In this document: positions 1 through 11,390 of the stretch, piece by piece
How positions within the stretch are numbered: the first letter of the stretch is position 1
Layout: the number at the start of each line of letters is the position of its first letter
Origin: Cristatella mucedo
Taxonomy: Eukaryota; Bryozoa; Phylactolaemata; Cristatellidae
Reading direction: 5' to 3'
NCBI GenBank assembly: GCA_009760855.2
Contig: WPIO01000003.1
Coordinates: 14,308,001-14,372,000, forward strand
DNA: 64,000 nucleotides
The notes under the pieces: generated by a model
Seen by the model: the letters and a program-made list of their open reading frames with translations, nothing else
Told to the model about the DNA's origin: nothing
Database searches by the model: none
Made by a program: the position numbers and the translations under genes

Positions 1-830
1 GGCTAATATCGCGGCTAGCCTGAGAGCTGCTCCGTTGCAAGTATGTAACCGCGTAGAGAAGGTCGTCCCCCGGCTCTCTGCCGGCGGACTGTGTGATGCA
101 GTGCTGCAGTGCGGTTAAAACACAGGCGGCCACACTGGGTGCCGAAAGCAATAGTTTATTGTGGGCCTGATAGTAGTGGTTACGCGCCGGCGCAAGCGCT
201 TTACGCGGCGCGTACCGGACCTGACGGAGTTAACTGCGCGAACTCCCAAAGCCCGAGTATACTAAGCTATCCTATACGCGCGTCGCTAGCGATTGTCCCA
301 ACCCCAAAGGCGGGCCGCTACAGCACCCCAAGATACGAGCAGCTAACTGAGTAGCTGGCAGAACACAACTGCGCAGTCTAAGTTGCATTTAGCTGTTCGT
401 CGCCGTAGGTTCGTTTCTCGTGTTCTCGAAGCGTAGTCTCGCATCGACTACCGAGCTGCTCCCTTAGCTCTGTCCGTCGTCTCCGTATATTCTCTCTCCT
501 CTCCACACCTGACCTCGCGCACGGCTGCTATTTCTACTGCATCATATTATTCGGTGCACATCCTGACCGCAACGTCTGCAGCAGGCTTCATTCTAACTTT
601 AGCGGGTAGACCAGTAGCCGGGCTTGTACTAGCTATCCAAGTCGAACCCGCTAAGACAACCACATTAGTCGCTCCATCTCCTAACCGCATCGCCTGCATA
701 AAGCTCCATTCTAACCTGAGCTAGGTGAGTCAGGAGCTGGGTCTGTACTAGGCGCCCTAGTCGACCCCCCTCCCTCTAAGGCAAGGGCTCCCATCGCGGC
801 TAAGCTGAGAGCTGCACCAGTGCAAGTAGA
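1..830. repeat. Diverged direct repeats at the window start
   Basis: The first ~43 bases recur with changes at about 790-832 (shared core GCTGAGAGCTGC then TGCAAGTA). Within the segment, about 562-650 and 681-770 are an imperfect tandem pair with a period near 118 bp (both include CATTCTAAC, then GTCGA). The DNA is CpG-rich. No credible gene. It looks like the end of an old satellite or low-copy repeat cut by the window edge. Confidence 0.5.
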
Positions 831-880
831 CTAGTGCTACGTCTCATGAGAAATCCTAACGTTTGACGAGTACGCAGTAT

Positions 881-1020
881 GCCGAGCTGGTTTGTTCCAG
901 TGGTTAAGGTGCTCACCCCTGCCAAGGTCTGGCTGAGGTGGTGGGCTTGAGCCCCGAGGCATATGTGGAGCGCCTGAATAGAGATTAAGATCTATTGGGG
1001 CGCTATACAAATGAATTAGA
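881..1020 (+). mobile_element. S-A SINE (tRNA-derived, L-A-like tail)
   Basis: tRNA-like head (AGTGGTTAAGGTGCTCACCC, B-box remnant GGGCTTGAGCC) joined to a 3' tail that folds as GAGCGCC...GGGGCGCT and ends CTATACAAATGAATTA. Closely matches copies at 30305 and 35405. Non-coding; retroposition would depend on a partner LINE. Confidence 0.8.
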
Positions 1021-1432
1021 TATAAACAAGTATAAATACTTGCCAGACGCACGTGTTGTGAGCGTGTGTGTGCGCGTATTGCTAAACAGCAAATGACGTG
1101 GAGCACTCGGAACACGACCGAACGCGACAACATTTCATCAACAACTCTTCTGCAAACGTCAATCTAACCGGAGCTTCCGTCGTCTGCGCTCAGAAACGCT
1201 GCGCTCCGATTAGCCTGTGCCGTTGCTAGCGCCAGCAGCAGGAACGCTGTGCCTCGATTGGTCGGTCAGTCAAGGTCGGGAGGGGACCCCCTTAGCCCAG
1301 TACCGGCAGACAGCATTTAGGCGCGGTACTGTCGTAGGCTGGCGTACGCATTTTCTATTACGATCTCACCATATACGAACGTGACTTGCATGTATATAAC
1401 TAATAATATATTAAATACTAGTTTAACTGCAA

Positions 1433-1503
1433 GCGTCGGTGGTTCAGTGGTAGAATGCTCGCCTGCCACGCGGGCGGCCCGGGTTCGATTCCCGGCCGAC
1501 GCA
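1433..1503 (+). tRNA. tRNA-Gly (anticodon GCC)
   Basis: A complete 71-nt nuclear-type tRNA. The acceptor stem GCGTCGG pairs with CCGACGC (1496-1502) with discriminator A at 1503. The anticodon stem CTCGC/GCGGG closes the loop CTGCCAC, giving anticodon GCC at 1465-1467. The A box (TGGTTCAGTGG, 1440-1450) and B box (GGTTCGATTCC, 1482-1492) are perfect matches to the Pol III consensus. There is no intron and no encoded CCA, as expected for a eukaryotic gene. It decodes GGC/GGU glycine codons. All stems are intact, so it is probably functional and not a SINE head. Confidence 0.97.
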
Positions 1504-1505
1504 AC

Positions 1506-1521
1506 TTTTGATAATTTTTTT
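1506..1521 (+). terminator. Pol III terminator of the tRNA-Gly gene
   Basis: TTTT at 1506-1509, two bases after the mature 3' end, backed by a seven-T run at 1515-1521. Runs of four or more T end Pol III transcription. Confidence 0.85.
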
Positions 1522-1779
1522 ATAGCAATTTTATGGAGGTTTAGAAACACAAATGCATACCTGTTACAAAAGTACGAGGACCAGTAAACAAATGACATAT
1601 AAGTGCGGGTAAACGACATGCATTCAAATCTATAACCCATAAACGCCGACTAAAGCACTAAAAAGCGTTCCACAGTCCACTCAACAAAACGAAGTGGCTG
1701 TGTCTGGTAATTCCAAAGACCTCATCAAACGCAATGACGTGAAAGTGATTAGCGTTGCTGAGGAGGACAGTTCAGGCTT

Positions 1780-2400
1780 AAGTAGCATAAAATCAGCAGG
1801 GCAGAATGTCTGGAGAAAGTGTTCCAAGTTCGCAGGAGATGAGTAGACGTGTAAACGTGATAAGTATGGGAGCTTTGAAGTATAGGGCCTCTCGGAACGC
1901 TAAGGCTTCTGTCAGTAATAGTCTTTAAAGTAATGGCCGGAGGACATCAATATATATTCCTGAGGGGAACCAAGAACACATGAGGCTAGGTTTAGTGCAA
2001 TAATTCTGCTAGATATGGAGAAGTGCAGCCGTGATACGATTTGTGGTTGAAAGGTGAGACCTTTTCTTTGCATCTGATGATCAGCCCAGAGCCCCTTTAG
2101 CACAGCCAACGAAATTTCGTAGATTTCAAGACCAACTTAGTGGCTATATTTATTGCTGCCTATATAGATGTTTCCATATACGGTTATTTTTGGTAGCCTT
2201 GCCAATATGGAGTCACAGTCACCTTGAGAGACCTAGGAAGCTAGTGAGATATATAGCCAGCCACAGCTGTAAGTAATTCATATTCTTGGACTAGTATCGA
2301 ATGTGGTGGATAGCCATAGAAGCAGTCCTCCGGATGAAGCTTGCAAACCTTCTGCGGCTGTCGAATATTGACACTGCACCTGTAAGTCGCTAGCCACGAT
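1780..2400 (-). mobile_element. L-B LINE remnant
   Basis: About 2010-2150 resembles, in the same order, the copies at 41040-41300 and 7510-7560 (shared word near TAGTGGCTATATTTATTGC). Badly decayed with no intact frame. Boundaries are approximate. Confidence 0.35.
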
Positions 2401-4430
2401 TCAAAAACTCAGACTTCACTGGTATTTGTCGCTCACCGTCGCCATCGGAACCATTGTGGTTCCAACGTTTGTGACCTAATGACATTAAAACAGAAGCCGC
2501 CACAGCAATTTTGTATCGGTTCCTTCATCCTAGGCACCAGCCCTGAAGCAGACCACCAGCCCCCAATGCATTGTTACGTGTGGGTACCCAAGCATAACCA
2601 ACCCTTCGATGCCATGTCACCGGACACCAGCTTTATGTACACGTCTTAGGAGCATATCCGCAATGGTCCAAGCTTGACCACTTCCACGCTTGCCTTGTCT
2701 CCAGCTGGCAGGCTAATGTGCTGATGCCCAAGGGAGAGAGATTTGCCACTGTAATGGGCCGATTCGGCATGTTAGCCAAGTTAGAAATGCAAGCCTGAAT
2801 ACCAAGTGCAGTAGCCGAAAGCCTGCTTTGGGTGTCACTTTCAGACTCCGTTGCCTGGTGAACTAAGCAGTCTTTAAAGGCTGCTTTCGCCAATTCTGCA
2901 ACTTCAAGGCTACGCAAGTTCGGATCGGACACACCAATAGAATGTCCGCTGGCTTCGCCAAAAGTGAGGTCATGTCCGAGGAGCTTATTTCAAGTGACCT
3001 TTTAGATTTTTTAATTGGGGACCAAAAGAACAATGTTTACCTTTCACACATTTGGTATAGGTAATAATTTTATTTTTGAGGCTGTATTTAAAAATCCAGA
3101 ACTTGGTCATTTTAAGAGCATCGAATATGCTTATGGTAAGCTACGGGCTACGCTAAGAGAAAGTACGAGCATTCCATTTCATAGGCCATGCTAGCTACCG
3201 ACACAGACTTGCTGACTAGCTACATGGACCTTCCAGCTACTTAGCTTGCTTACTGCTACTGTGCGCTTCAGTGCTTATTAGAACTAATCCACTGCTTAAT
3301 GAGCCGACTAGTAATACTTAAAAAAATGTAAAAAGACCAAATAATTAAATAGTATATTAAGATATACATGCGCTCGTTCGAGAGTCAAATATACACAGTC
3401 TACAACTACCAAATGCTACTGGTTTGAAACCGAAAAATCGTTATGGGCATATACGAGATATTAGATTGCATAACCGAGTCACCTGCATTTAATGCTCGCG
3501 CGCATTGAGTCGTCAGCGTACAGAGATCGTACGTATAGCTCACTCGCCGCAGCTGAGAGGAGCCATCACCTCATCAACCAATGCTGAGAGATGTATTCAG
3601 CACACACTAACTATTGCAGAAACGGATTATTTAAGTTTCCTGAGATGAAGCTTGCTGCAAAAAACAGTTAAAATAATACCGCTGCTTAGCATAGCATAGT
3701 TAGCATACTATGAGACCTCGCTCATTTGGTTTTAGCTCATGCAATAATGTCATCTTCACGGGCGGCAAGAGGCACCGCTGCTAGAATGCAGGCGCTTATT
3801 GTCTTGGTTTTCTACTGTTTGCCTTTGATTGTAATCAGTAGGGTCAACCGGAGCGTTTCCTGTTTTGCCTAGTAGGTGCCTACCAATGGTTCGGAGCGTC
3901 AGCTACACGTCTCTGAAGCCAGGCATTCGTTTCTGCACACACCTGACGGACTCAATCGCGTCAAAATGGGCTTGCACACAGCCACACTTTATTAATTGGG
4001 CTAATACAAAGATTTGTTTTGGTGAGTGCCCCAAAGTACTAAACATGCATCTTCAAGCAAATCTAACCCAACGCCAAGTCTGCTATGCAGGGTAAGACTG
4101 AACAATTTCCTGAGTTTATTATTCAATGCGAAACTTAACTATATATTGCTTTCAAAAACGTATCCCCGGGCATTCGTTGCAATGCATTTCACACAGCATC
4201 ACGTTTCCTCGTGTCTGCTCGCTATTCAGCAAGTCAGCACTCGACTCGGAGTCAAAACGCCGGGGCTGGTACAACAAATCAAGCGAAAGGGAGGAGAGAG
4301 CAACTTGGTGATGTCACGACGGTTTTTCCTTATCATAACGCAGCAGCATGCGGCAGATCTCAGGAGCTAGTAGCATAGTTCATTCCAAACTTCACGCCTG
4401 GTAGAGATCGTACCGTTAGAGAATTCGTCT
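2400..4430. other. No recognised feature
   Basis: Unique-looking intergenic DNA. Short open frames exist (for example 2633-2932 on the minus strand) but none shows a domain, codon bias or a plausible gene structure. Confidence 0.5.
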
Positions 4431-4439
4431 AACATCAGC

Positions 4440-4565
4440 TATTTGATAACCGAGGTCACGGTGCACGCCATTTATGACCGAGGTCGTGGGCTCAAGCCCT
4501 GCAGTATGTGTGAAGCGTGTGGATAGAGATTCAGTTCTCTAAGGGCGCTAAAGAAATCAATTACG
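4440..4565 (+). mobile_element. S-A SINE, diverged
   Basis: Retains the B-box region (GAGGTCGTGGGCTCAAGCCC) and the hairpin tail (GGATAGAGATTCAGTTCTCT then GGGCGCTA). The head is degraded. Confidence 0.65.
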
Positions 4566-4621
4566 CGTACGTATATAATTATAAAATACCGCAAGCAATG
4601 TTGTCACAATTCAACCTGTAA

Positions 4622-4731
<110 letters not shown>

Positions 4732-5581
4732 CAACCTAATCTCATTCTAGGCATATAACGTATGCTATAAAGATGAGGTTGGCGAACTCCGGCCTTTAGG
4801 CCAGTTAAAGCCTAGCTAGTACTGGAGTCCGGGCTAACGCCCCCCCCTAGTTATTTATTGTTGGATCCAGCTTAATTGAATCGTCGCGGTTTTGTTCACC
4901 CAAATTACTGCTGGTTGCAACTCAAGCTGTGGCGAGTGTTTATTTGTAAAACAGATATTAGGCGTTTGCGTGAAGCAGAATCGCCTGACCGGGGAGGGAT
5001 GATACATTTCTCCTATTATAATTGCCGTTCGTGCCTGTTGCGACTGCTTGCTTGTTCGTCTGACCCCGCCAACTCGGCCGGGCGGCGGAATGGGCGTAGT
5101 TTCTTCTGCCCTAGTTTGCCTTCTTCACCTCCTGAAATGGTACAGTAGTCTGGAAAGTGTGACGACCCCTGCTGTAAAAGCAGCATGATCAAATGGTTAG
5201 TGGTAACGTGCACAATGTTAACAAGCATAACTTGGTTAGAGGTCACATACACAGTGTCAACATGTAAAATATGGTTAGTTGCAACATGTACAGTGTCAGC
5301 AAGAGTAAGCACACAAAGGAAGAATCACAAGAACCCACTAAATACTGCTATACATAGGTGTGATGGAGCTTATTTTTAATGTCAAGTCAGGGGACGCCGT
5401 GACGTCAGTTGGGAGTGAGCTCAAGGCTTTGGGAGCGTATGAACTACAGGCACTGTCGCTAAAGGATTTGAGATTCTTACGAGGTATAGCTATAAGATTT
5501 GAGTAAAAAGGCGGGTGGTAAGAGGCCTTGTCTGGTGGGGCGTAGTTTCAATCGGTAGGCTGGAGCCAGATAATGAAGGGA

Positions 5582-5685
5582 TGTAGTATTACTGTTGCTC
5601 CGGCGACGGCAGGTCTAGGGAGTCTCACGGAGGCACAAACATGGATACAGGAGGTACAAAAACTGTTTTCTTTTTTATTCCTCTT

Positions 5686-5767
<82 letters not shown>

Positions 5768-5932
5768 CGGGGAATGACCGGCGTTACGGGAAGGCCTCTA
5801 AGTTGGGGAACTTGTCTGCGTCGGGTGATATCCTGTACATTATTGGCAGGACGCTTAGCTGCACCAGCTGCCTAATTATTGGTTGCATGTGAGGCGTTCG
5901 CGCTAATTACAACAGCAGCAGGCATACACAAT
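5582..5932. mobile_element. Insert of ~351 bp within the L-A copy
   Basis: Splits the LINE between blocks that are adjacent in other copies and is flanked by AGGGA on both sides (5577-5581 and 5933-5937), compatible with a 5-bp target duplication. It contains (GT)n at 5690-5763. Family not recognised; no clear terminal inverted repeat. Confidence 0.5.
5690..5763. repeat. (GT)n microsatellite
   Basis: About 74 bp of GT dinucleotide. It produces artificial Cys-Val open frames in two reading frames. Confidence 0.98.
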
Positions 5933-6299
5933 AGGGACCAAGTGAGAGTGGTAGAATCTTGAAGTCATTACGCTGCTTTATTGGGAGTCAGTTCAGGTCG
6001 GCGAGAGATGGTGTGATGTGGCAACTTTTCCGCTCACGACAGACAAGTCTAGCAACAGAGTTTTGCACCAGCTGTAAGCACCTTATTGCACAGGCCGGTA
6101 GACCAGCAAGAAGTAAGTTACAGCCGAGAGGGGATGTCTTAAATGCAAGGATCAATTGGGATGTAGTATCCCTGTCTAGTCTTAGCAAGCCCAAATTTTA
6201 GCAATATTATGTAATTAAAAGTAGGCAGACTTGACGGTGAAGCTGATGCGATCTTCTAGTAAAAGGTCACTTTGGAACATGACGCATAGATTTTGTGTA

Positions 6300-7035
6300 G
6301 ACGTGTACCAAGGCTAGGATCGGTTGGCTGGGACCGCGTTCCCCGTGTAGCGTAATCGTGACCCCGCCCCCCCCCCCGCGTGTTGGCGTCTTTCGGCGGA
6401 AGCTCTCGACTGTGGTGAACGTCGACTCCGACTAGCCAAGCAGTTACTCAGCTAGCCGGATCTTTTGCGGCGTACGCTCGTACTGTTGGATTCGGATTCG
6501 GTACAATGGCAGGACTGCGGAAGCCGACTGACCAACTAACACGTTTGTTCTCGCTTACTTCGTCATCTTGCACCTCTATAGTGTATTTTGTTGAAGACCC
6601 TCCCTGTAGACTTGTTTAGTTCCCCTGTTGTTGTTGGCGCATGCGTTATTATAAAGATGCTTAACCTGACGGCCGCTCGTCTTACCCTAGCTCAGCGGCA
6701 GGGCGAGCGGCGGCGTGGCCAGAGTATGGCGGGTTTGGCGGGTATTAGCCTCTGACCCCTGGAACTCGGCTACAGATGCAACATGAGAGATGCTAGCAGA
6801 GTCGATTGTGAGCATTAAACTCTAAAATTTAAATAAAATAAACCATAGTTGCCCGTACACGCACGTGAATGTGAATGAATATGTAAGTATCTGTTTATGA
6901 ATTGATATATGCAAACTTGTACTACTAAGACGCGTTAAGATTGTCAATCTCAATTCCTAAGTCAAATTGGTGCCAAATACATGCCATTGTCTCAGGTGGT
7001 AGTACAACGTCACATGTGTATGTACGCCCACAAAG
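6300..7035. other. Unassigned, partly CpG-rich segment
   Basis: 6350-6760 is G+C and CpG rich, with a run of 11 C near 6366 and a TATA-like TTATAAAG near 6650. A 38-codon frame opens at about 6505 (ACAATGG context) but has no recognisable domain. It could be an old promoter or an element end; undecided. Confidence 0.3.
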
Positions 7036-7039
7036 CCAC

Positions 7040-7880
7040 AAAAACAAGTGGATGTTGTGTAGGAGTTTTTTATAGCACACTCGCAGCCTAAGGGGCTTTC
7101 GGTACACATTCGATAGCTTACAGACTTCATCTCGCGAAACAAAGAGAAAGTGAGAAGTGTAGCTGAATCAGGGGAAGTCAAGGAAGTGAGTAGCATGGGA
7201 ATAAGCTCAAGGCGCTGGAAAAGACATTCAACAGTCGGTATCAGGAGAGTAGATTAGTTGCTTAAAAGTTGTGGAAGTGAGTTCCATAGTCTAGAACCTG
7301 CCAAGCAAAAGCTTCAGTTGCCAACAGTCTTCAGGCTTAGTAAAGGAACGGCTAATTTATTATCCATAGAGTACCTAAGGGCAAGAGGGGGGCTGGAACT
7401 GGTGCAGCAGTTCAGATAGATGTGAAAGAGCCGAGCCTTGCGGGTCAGTGTAAGAACGGGAGCCGTCGCAGGTCCTTCAGCAAAGATGACACATGGCTGA
7501 ACTTCTGACATTATTCGACTAGCCTTATAGCCACATTCATCACCAGCTGCAGAGGCTGATGGCTTTTATTCGTAACCCAGCCAAAACGAAATTGCTCTAG
7601 TCCAGCCTAGACCGAACCAGTGAGCTAGTTAGACTTTTTGAAAGCCATCACAGTAGAAATCTCCTAGTCTAAGACAGGGATTGGAGGCGATGGCAAGCTG
7701 TTGAGGCAGTCTTCTTAATGAAACTTTCAAAATGTAAGCGTTAATGAAAGAGGACCCCTTAATTCAGAGCACACGATGATAGTCGCAGAACAGCATCACC
7801 AATTAGAAAAATCAGTAGAGCAAACTAGTCCAGTTGCACCCTTGTGGTGTCCTATGTGAGGGAACTCTCGGTTTAATCGT
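7040..7880 (-). mobile_element. L-B LINE remnant
   Basis: Minus-strand 3' portion. 7260-7420 matches the copy at 29930-30120 in order (shared GGAAGTGAGTTCCATAGTCT-like and GCTAATTTATTATC-like words). Frames are broken. Confidence 0.5.
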
Positions 7881-8635
7881 CATTTAGTTCAAGGAAATTG
7901 GCTATCGTCCATGATCGAATGTCAGAGCGACTGATACTACTGCACTCGAGATATTTCCTCGGCTTAGAGGTGTCTTTAACACCGGGTGACCCAACAAGCC
8001 CTGGGAGCTTCGATATAGCACTTTGGTCAAGCCACGTCATCATACTCCGAGCCTACCGCACCACGTAAGCAGCGCTCTCATGTAAAGCTTTAATCGGCGC
8101 ATAGCACTGTCCACCACTCCCATAAAAGAAGTCGCGTAGCGGACGGCGTCCACGATTAGCCATCTGTTCCGGCTTCCCCTGTCTGTCGTCTGTCTTGATC
8201 AAGAAGTAGTCCCGAGGTCAGCTCGATCGGCCCACTACCCCAGGAATGACTGCCACAGTCTTGGCGAACAAAGAGAGTGGCCGGACTGAGAAGACTGCGC
8301 AAGGATTGGTAAACCCGCTTTTAGTGGGTGCTAATCGGGAGACATAACTACAGCGTCCTAAAAATCGTAGGCAGCCTCAGGGTGCATGCGGTTGGCAACA
8401 GACTCCATCTTAAACATCAAAGAAAAAAGTGTAGAGAAGTAAAGCTAAGTCAGGTGAAGAGTCAAGTAGGAGAAAAATGTGGTCGCTGGCAAGAATTATT
8501 ACAAGTCAGTTTCATATTCTGCGACCCACGGACAGAAGCTTTCATTGGCAACCATCTTTAAGTGGAAGAAAGCGACAGGTAATAAGGCACTTACAGTATA
8601 CATGGAAAGAAATATGTCGTCATTGATTAGTTAAT
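7880..8635. other. No recognised feature
   Basis: Mixed unique-looking DNA. No gene, RNA or clear repeat seen. Confidence 0.4.
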
Positions 8636-8639
8636 GCGA

Positions 8640-9180
8640 ACGTAGTTTCAGAAAAGACGAGCATACAAAGGACAATTCACACGGACAAAGTAAATACTAT
8701 GAGAAAAATGTGGTTTTTGGCTTTTTTTTTAAAGTTTTATCAAGTTAGAAGAGGTCGTTATGCCAGTCCATAGAGAGCTCCACGCTTTTAGAGCACAGCA
8801 ACGGGAGGTCGGCTCCAAGCAATTTAAAGATTATTGGAGGCGCAGCAAAATTATTTGAGCGATAGAAGCGGCAGGTAAAAAAGAACGCCTGAAGAGCATT
8901 TCATATAGGTAAACTGGAACAAGAGAATAACGGCACCTATACGTAAGTGACCGAAGTACTCGGTAAGTTGACAGGGATCAAGTTGATAGGGAGGCGGGGC
9001 AGTGTAGATTTGAAAGAAGTGCCGTAATGTGGCAGCTTTGAGGTGCTTGAATTTGCTAGGAGTCAGCAGTAGTTAATGAACCTGCAAGTCTCATGGGGGA
9101 GTACGAGAAAATGTGCTCGCTCAATGTAGTTTCAGAATCCAAGATTTGCTGCTGCTAGCGATTTTAAGAGAGTAATTCTC
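8640..9180 (-). mobile_element. Diverged L-A-related LINE 3' fragment
   Basis: 8655-8830 follows the L-A 3'UTR layout, and shares a TGTGGTTTTTGG word with the other diverged copy at 47135-47800, suggesting an older subfamily. Weak similarity; ends uncertain. Confidence 0.4.
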
Positions 9181-9319
9181 GAAGCATCGGATGTCTTAAG
9201 GCAAATGATGACATAAAATTGTGACTGTAAAAATGACATATACTTATGCCTGTACAACTCCAGTAAATATTCGTCGTGTGATTGAAGAACTAAGAATAAT
9301 ACTTAAAATAACACACTTA

Positions 9320-10560
9320 ATAAAGCGCCCTCTGATAACTCAATCTCTTTCTAGGCACTTTACATTTGCTGCGAAGAAAATACGATGGGATGGTTAGCGG
9401 TAGCATGCTTGATAAACAACTAGAATAACAAGGTTACGGGTGACATGCACAGGGTCAGCATGCAAGTTTGGTTTGTGGCAGCATGCACAGTGTCAGCACG
9501 CATAAGCACATAAAGGATGAATCATGGGCAACCACTAAATACTATCATAAATAGGTGCGTTTTTAATTTCTTTTTCAATGCGGTCAAGTCAGGAGGATGT
9601 CGTGACGCAAGTCGGGAGTGAGTTCCAGTCTTTGGGAGCATACGAACTAAATGCACGATCCCCAAAGAATTTGAGGTTTGTACGAGGTATAGGTAAATGG
9701 TTAGATTCCGAAAGCGGATGGTACGATGTTTAGCATGGTGGGGCAAGAGATCTGATAGGTAGGCTGGAGCCAAAGAATGAAGGGACCTTAAAGTAAGCGG
9801 TAAAACCTTAAAGTAGATGTTTTGCTTGACTGGTTGCCAGTGCAGGTAGGCGAGAAGTGGTGTGATTTGGCAACTGCGACGCTCGAGACAGACAAACCTA
9901 GCTGCAGAGGTTTGCACCAGCTGCAATCGCCTGATAGCACATGCTGGTAGGCCAGTAAGCAGTGAGTTGCAGAAGTCGAGACGGGATGTCACGAGTGCAT
10001 GGACCAACTTAGATGTGGTATCCCTATCTAAATAGGCCCGAATCTCAGCGATGTTATATAGCTGAAAGTAGGCAGACTTGATTGTGGAGCTGATGTGGTC
10101 GTCTAACATAAGGTCACTTCTGAACATGACACCTAGATTTTGTGCAGATTCAACAGAAGATAAGCTGGCAGAGCCGATTGGGAGCGTTGGCCGTTCCAAT
10201 TTCTGAATCACACTTGGTGTACCAATAACTGGTAAGTTGGTTTTATCATCATTCAATTAAAGAAAATTTGCTGCCATCTATGAGCGAACGTCGTCAAACA
10301 TGCAGCAAAGGAGTTGAGATGACTCGACGCGCTGGAGGGCTGGGAGGAATCTAAGCAAAGGTGCAACTGGGTGTCAGCCGTATACAAGTGAAAGCCTAGA
10401 TTGTACTTGGCAATCACATCGGCAGAGGAAGAGTAAAAATCGTGAAATGAATAAAACCAAGCACGGAGCCCTGAGTTACCCTACATTTTAGAGGCTCCTC
10501 GGACGACCTTTGTCCATTCAGAAATCATAAAATTGTGCCTACCAATCTCCCTGCACGGTC
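9320..10560 (-). mobile_element. L-A LINE, 3' part with C-terminal coding region
   Basis: The minus strand carries the 3' hairpin tail near 9325-9365, the 3'UTR, then a 244-codon open stretch (9522-10256) with the CR1/L2-type C-terminal region: DDHISSTIKSAYFQLYNI, TSRLDFCNSLLTGLPACAIR and LAPAYLSDLLP. Upstream, to about 10560, the reverse-transcriptase region is present but shifted out of frame. 5'-truncated and inactive. Confidence 0.8.
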
Positions 10561-10784
10561 TAATGCGGTCCGAGATCCAAACAGTTCGGTTAGACTCATG
10601 ACTGTGTAAGTATTGTTAAAACTTAAAATGTAAAAAGTAAACTACCCGATACGTATTGCAATAATGTTGACAGTGCTCGTCTGGACAGTACAACATATTA
10701 GATATTGTTACGGCACCATTACAATATATTGCTAACAGTACAGTACAATAGATTTTCCGTATATTTAGAGTCTATTTATATAAA

Positions 10785-10925
10785 TATATAATTTATTTGT
10801 ATAGCGCCTTAAGAAAAAATTGATCTCTACACAGGTGCTTCAAATAAGCCTCAGGGCTCCAGACCACGACCTCAGTCACGAAAGGCGAGCACCTTACCCC
10901 TAGGCCGAACCCGGGCGGGTGTAAT
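10785..10925 (-). mobile_element. S-A SINE
   Basis: Reverse complement of the S-A unit: tail word TTTGTATAGCGCCTTAAG, then the B-box region (CCACGACCTCAGTCACG) and the A-box end (CACCTTACCCCTAGGCCGAA). Confidence 0.75.
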
Positions 10926-11189
10926 GCAGGCGGGACCTCTTTTGCAGCCCTTGTGCTTGAATAGACATGTACTCCAGATGCCCAAATCAGTTTATAGTGC
11001 AATTGCTAGAAGTGAAGCATGCACATTTGTCAAGGAGCAAATTCTTCAGCAGCAGGAATCAGAAAAAGCTTTCTCGCAAGCGTTGTGGGCGGGCTGTATA
11101 ACCGACAAAATCGCCGATAACTGTAGGTTGGACACGTGTATGTATCCTGGTATATGTACGTACAATGCTGTCCAAGGCTTCGTGCAATA

Positions 11190-11390
11190 ATATTGTCGTT
11201 GTATTTAATTTTCTGATGTTCAAAAGTAAATACATTGCAATATTTAGTTCCAAAATACAATATATTGCAATGTCCGATTCCAAAATACAATATATTGCAA
11301 TAGTAATCTAAAAAAAAACATATTGTAGTATTCTATCCCACCAATGCAATATATTGCACATAGTATATTGCAATGTTTTTCTCTGTACTT
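11190..11390. repeat. Cluster of palindromic TACAATATATTG words, left of hAT
   Basis: At least five copies or near-copies of the self-complementary core CAATATATTG, most within (A)TACAATATATTGCAAT. Two occur as a perfect ~30-bp direct repeat beginning TTCCAAAATACAATATATTG. They lie immediately outside the transposase 3' end. Single extra copies occur near 10672-10760. hAT elements commonly carry subterminal transposase-binding repeats, so that role is inferred. Confidence 0.65.

Larger units (their letters stand above)
5170..6300 (-). mobile_element. L-A LINE 3' half, interrupted at 5582-5932
   Basis: Two collinear blocks (5170-5581 and 5933-6300) match the L-A C-terminal coding region and 3'UTR on the minus strand, as in copies at 9330 and 20230. 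They are separated by unrelated DNA. Frames are broken throughout. Confidence 0.75.

Noticed and set aside
5573-5764. Cys-Val repeat protein
   Set aside because: Translation of a (GT)n microsatellite.
11190-11390. CRISPR-like array
   Set aside because: Repeats are short A+T palindromes with irregular spacing in animal DNA, and there are no cas genes.
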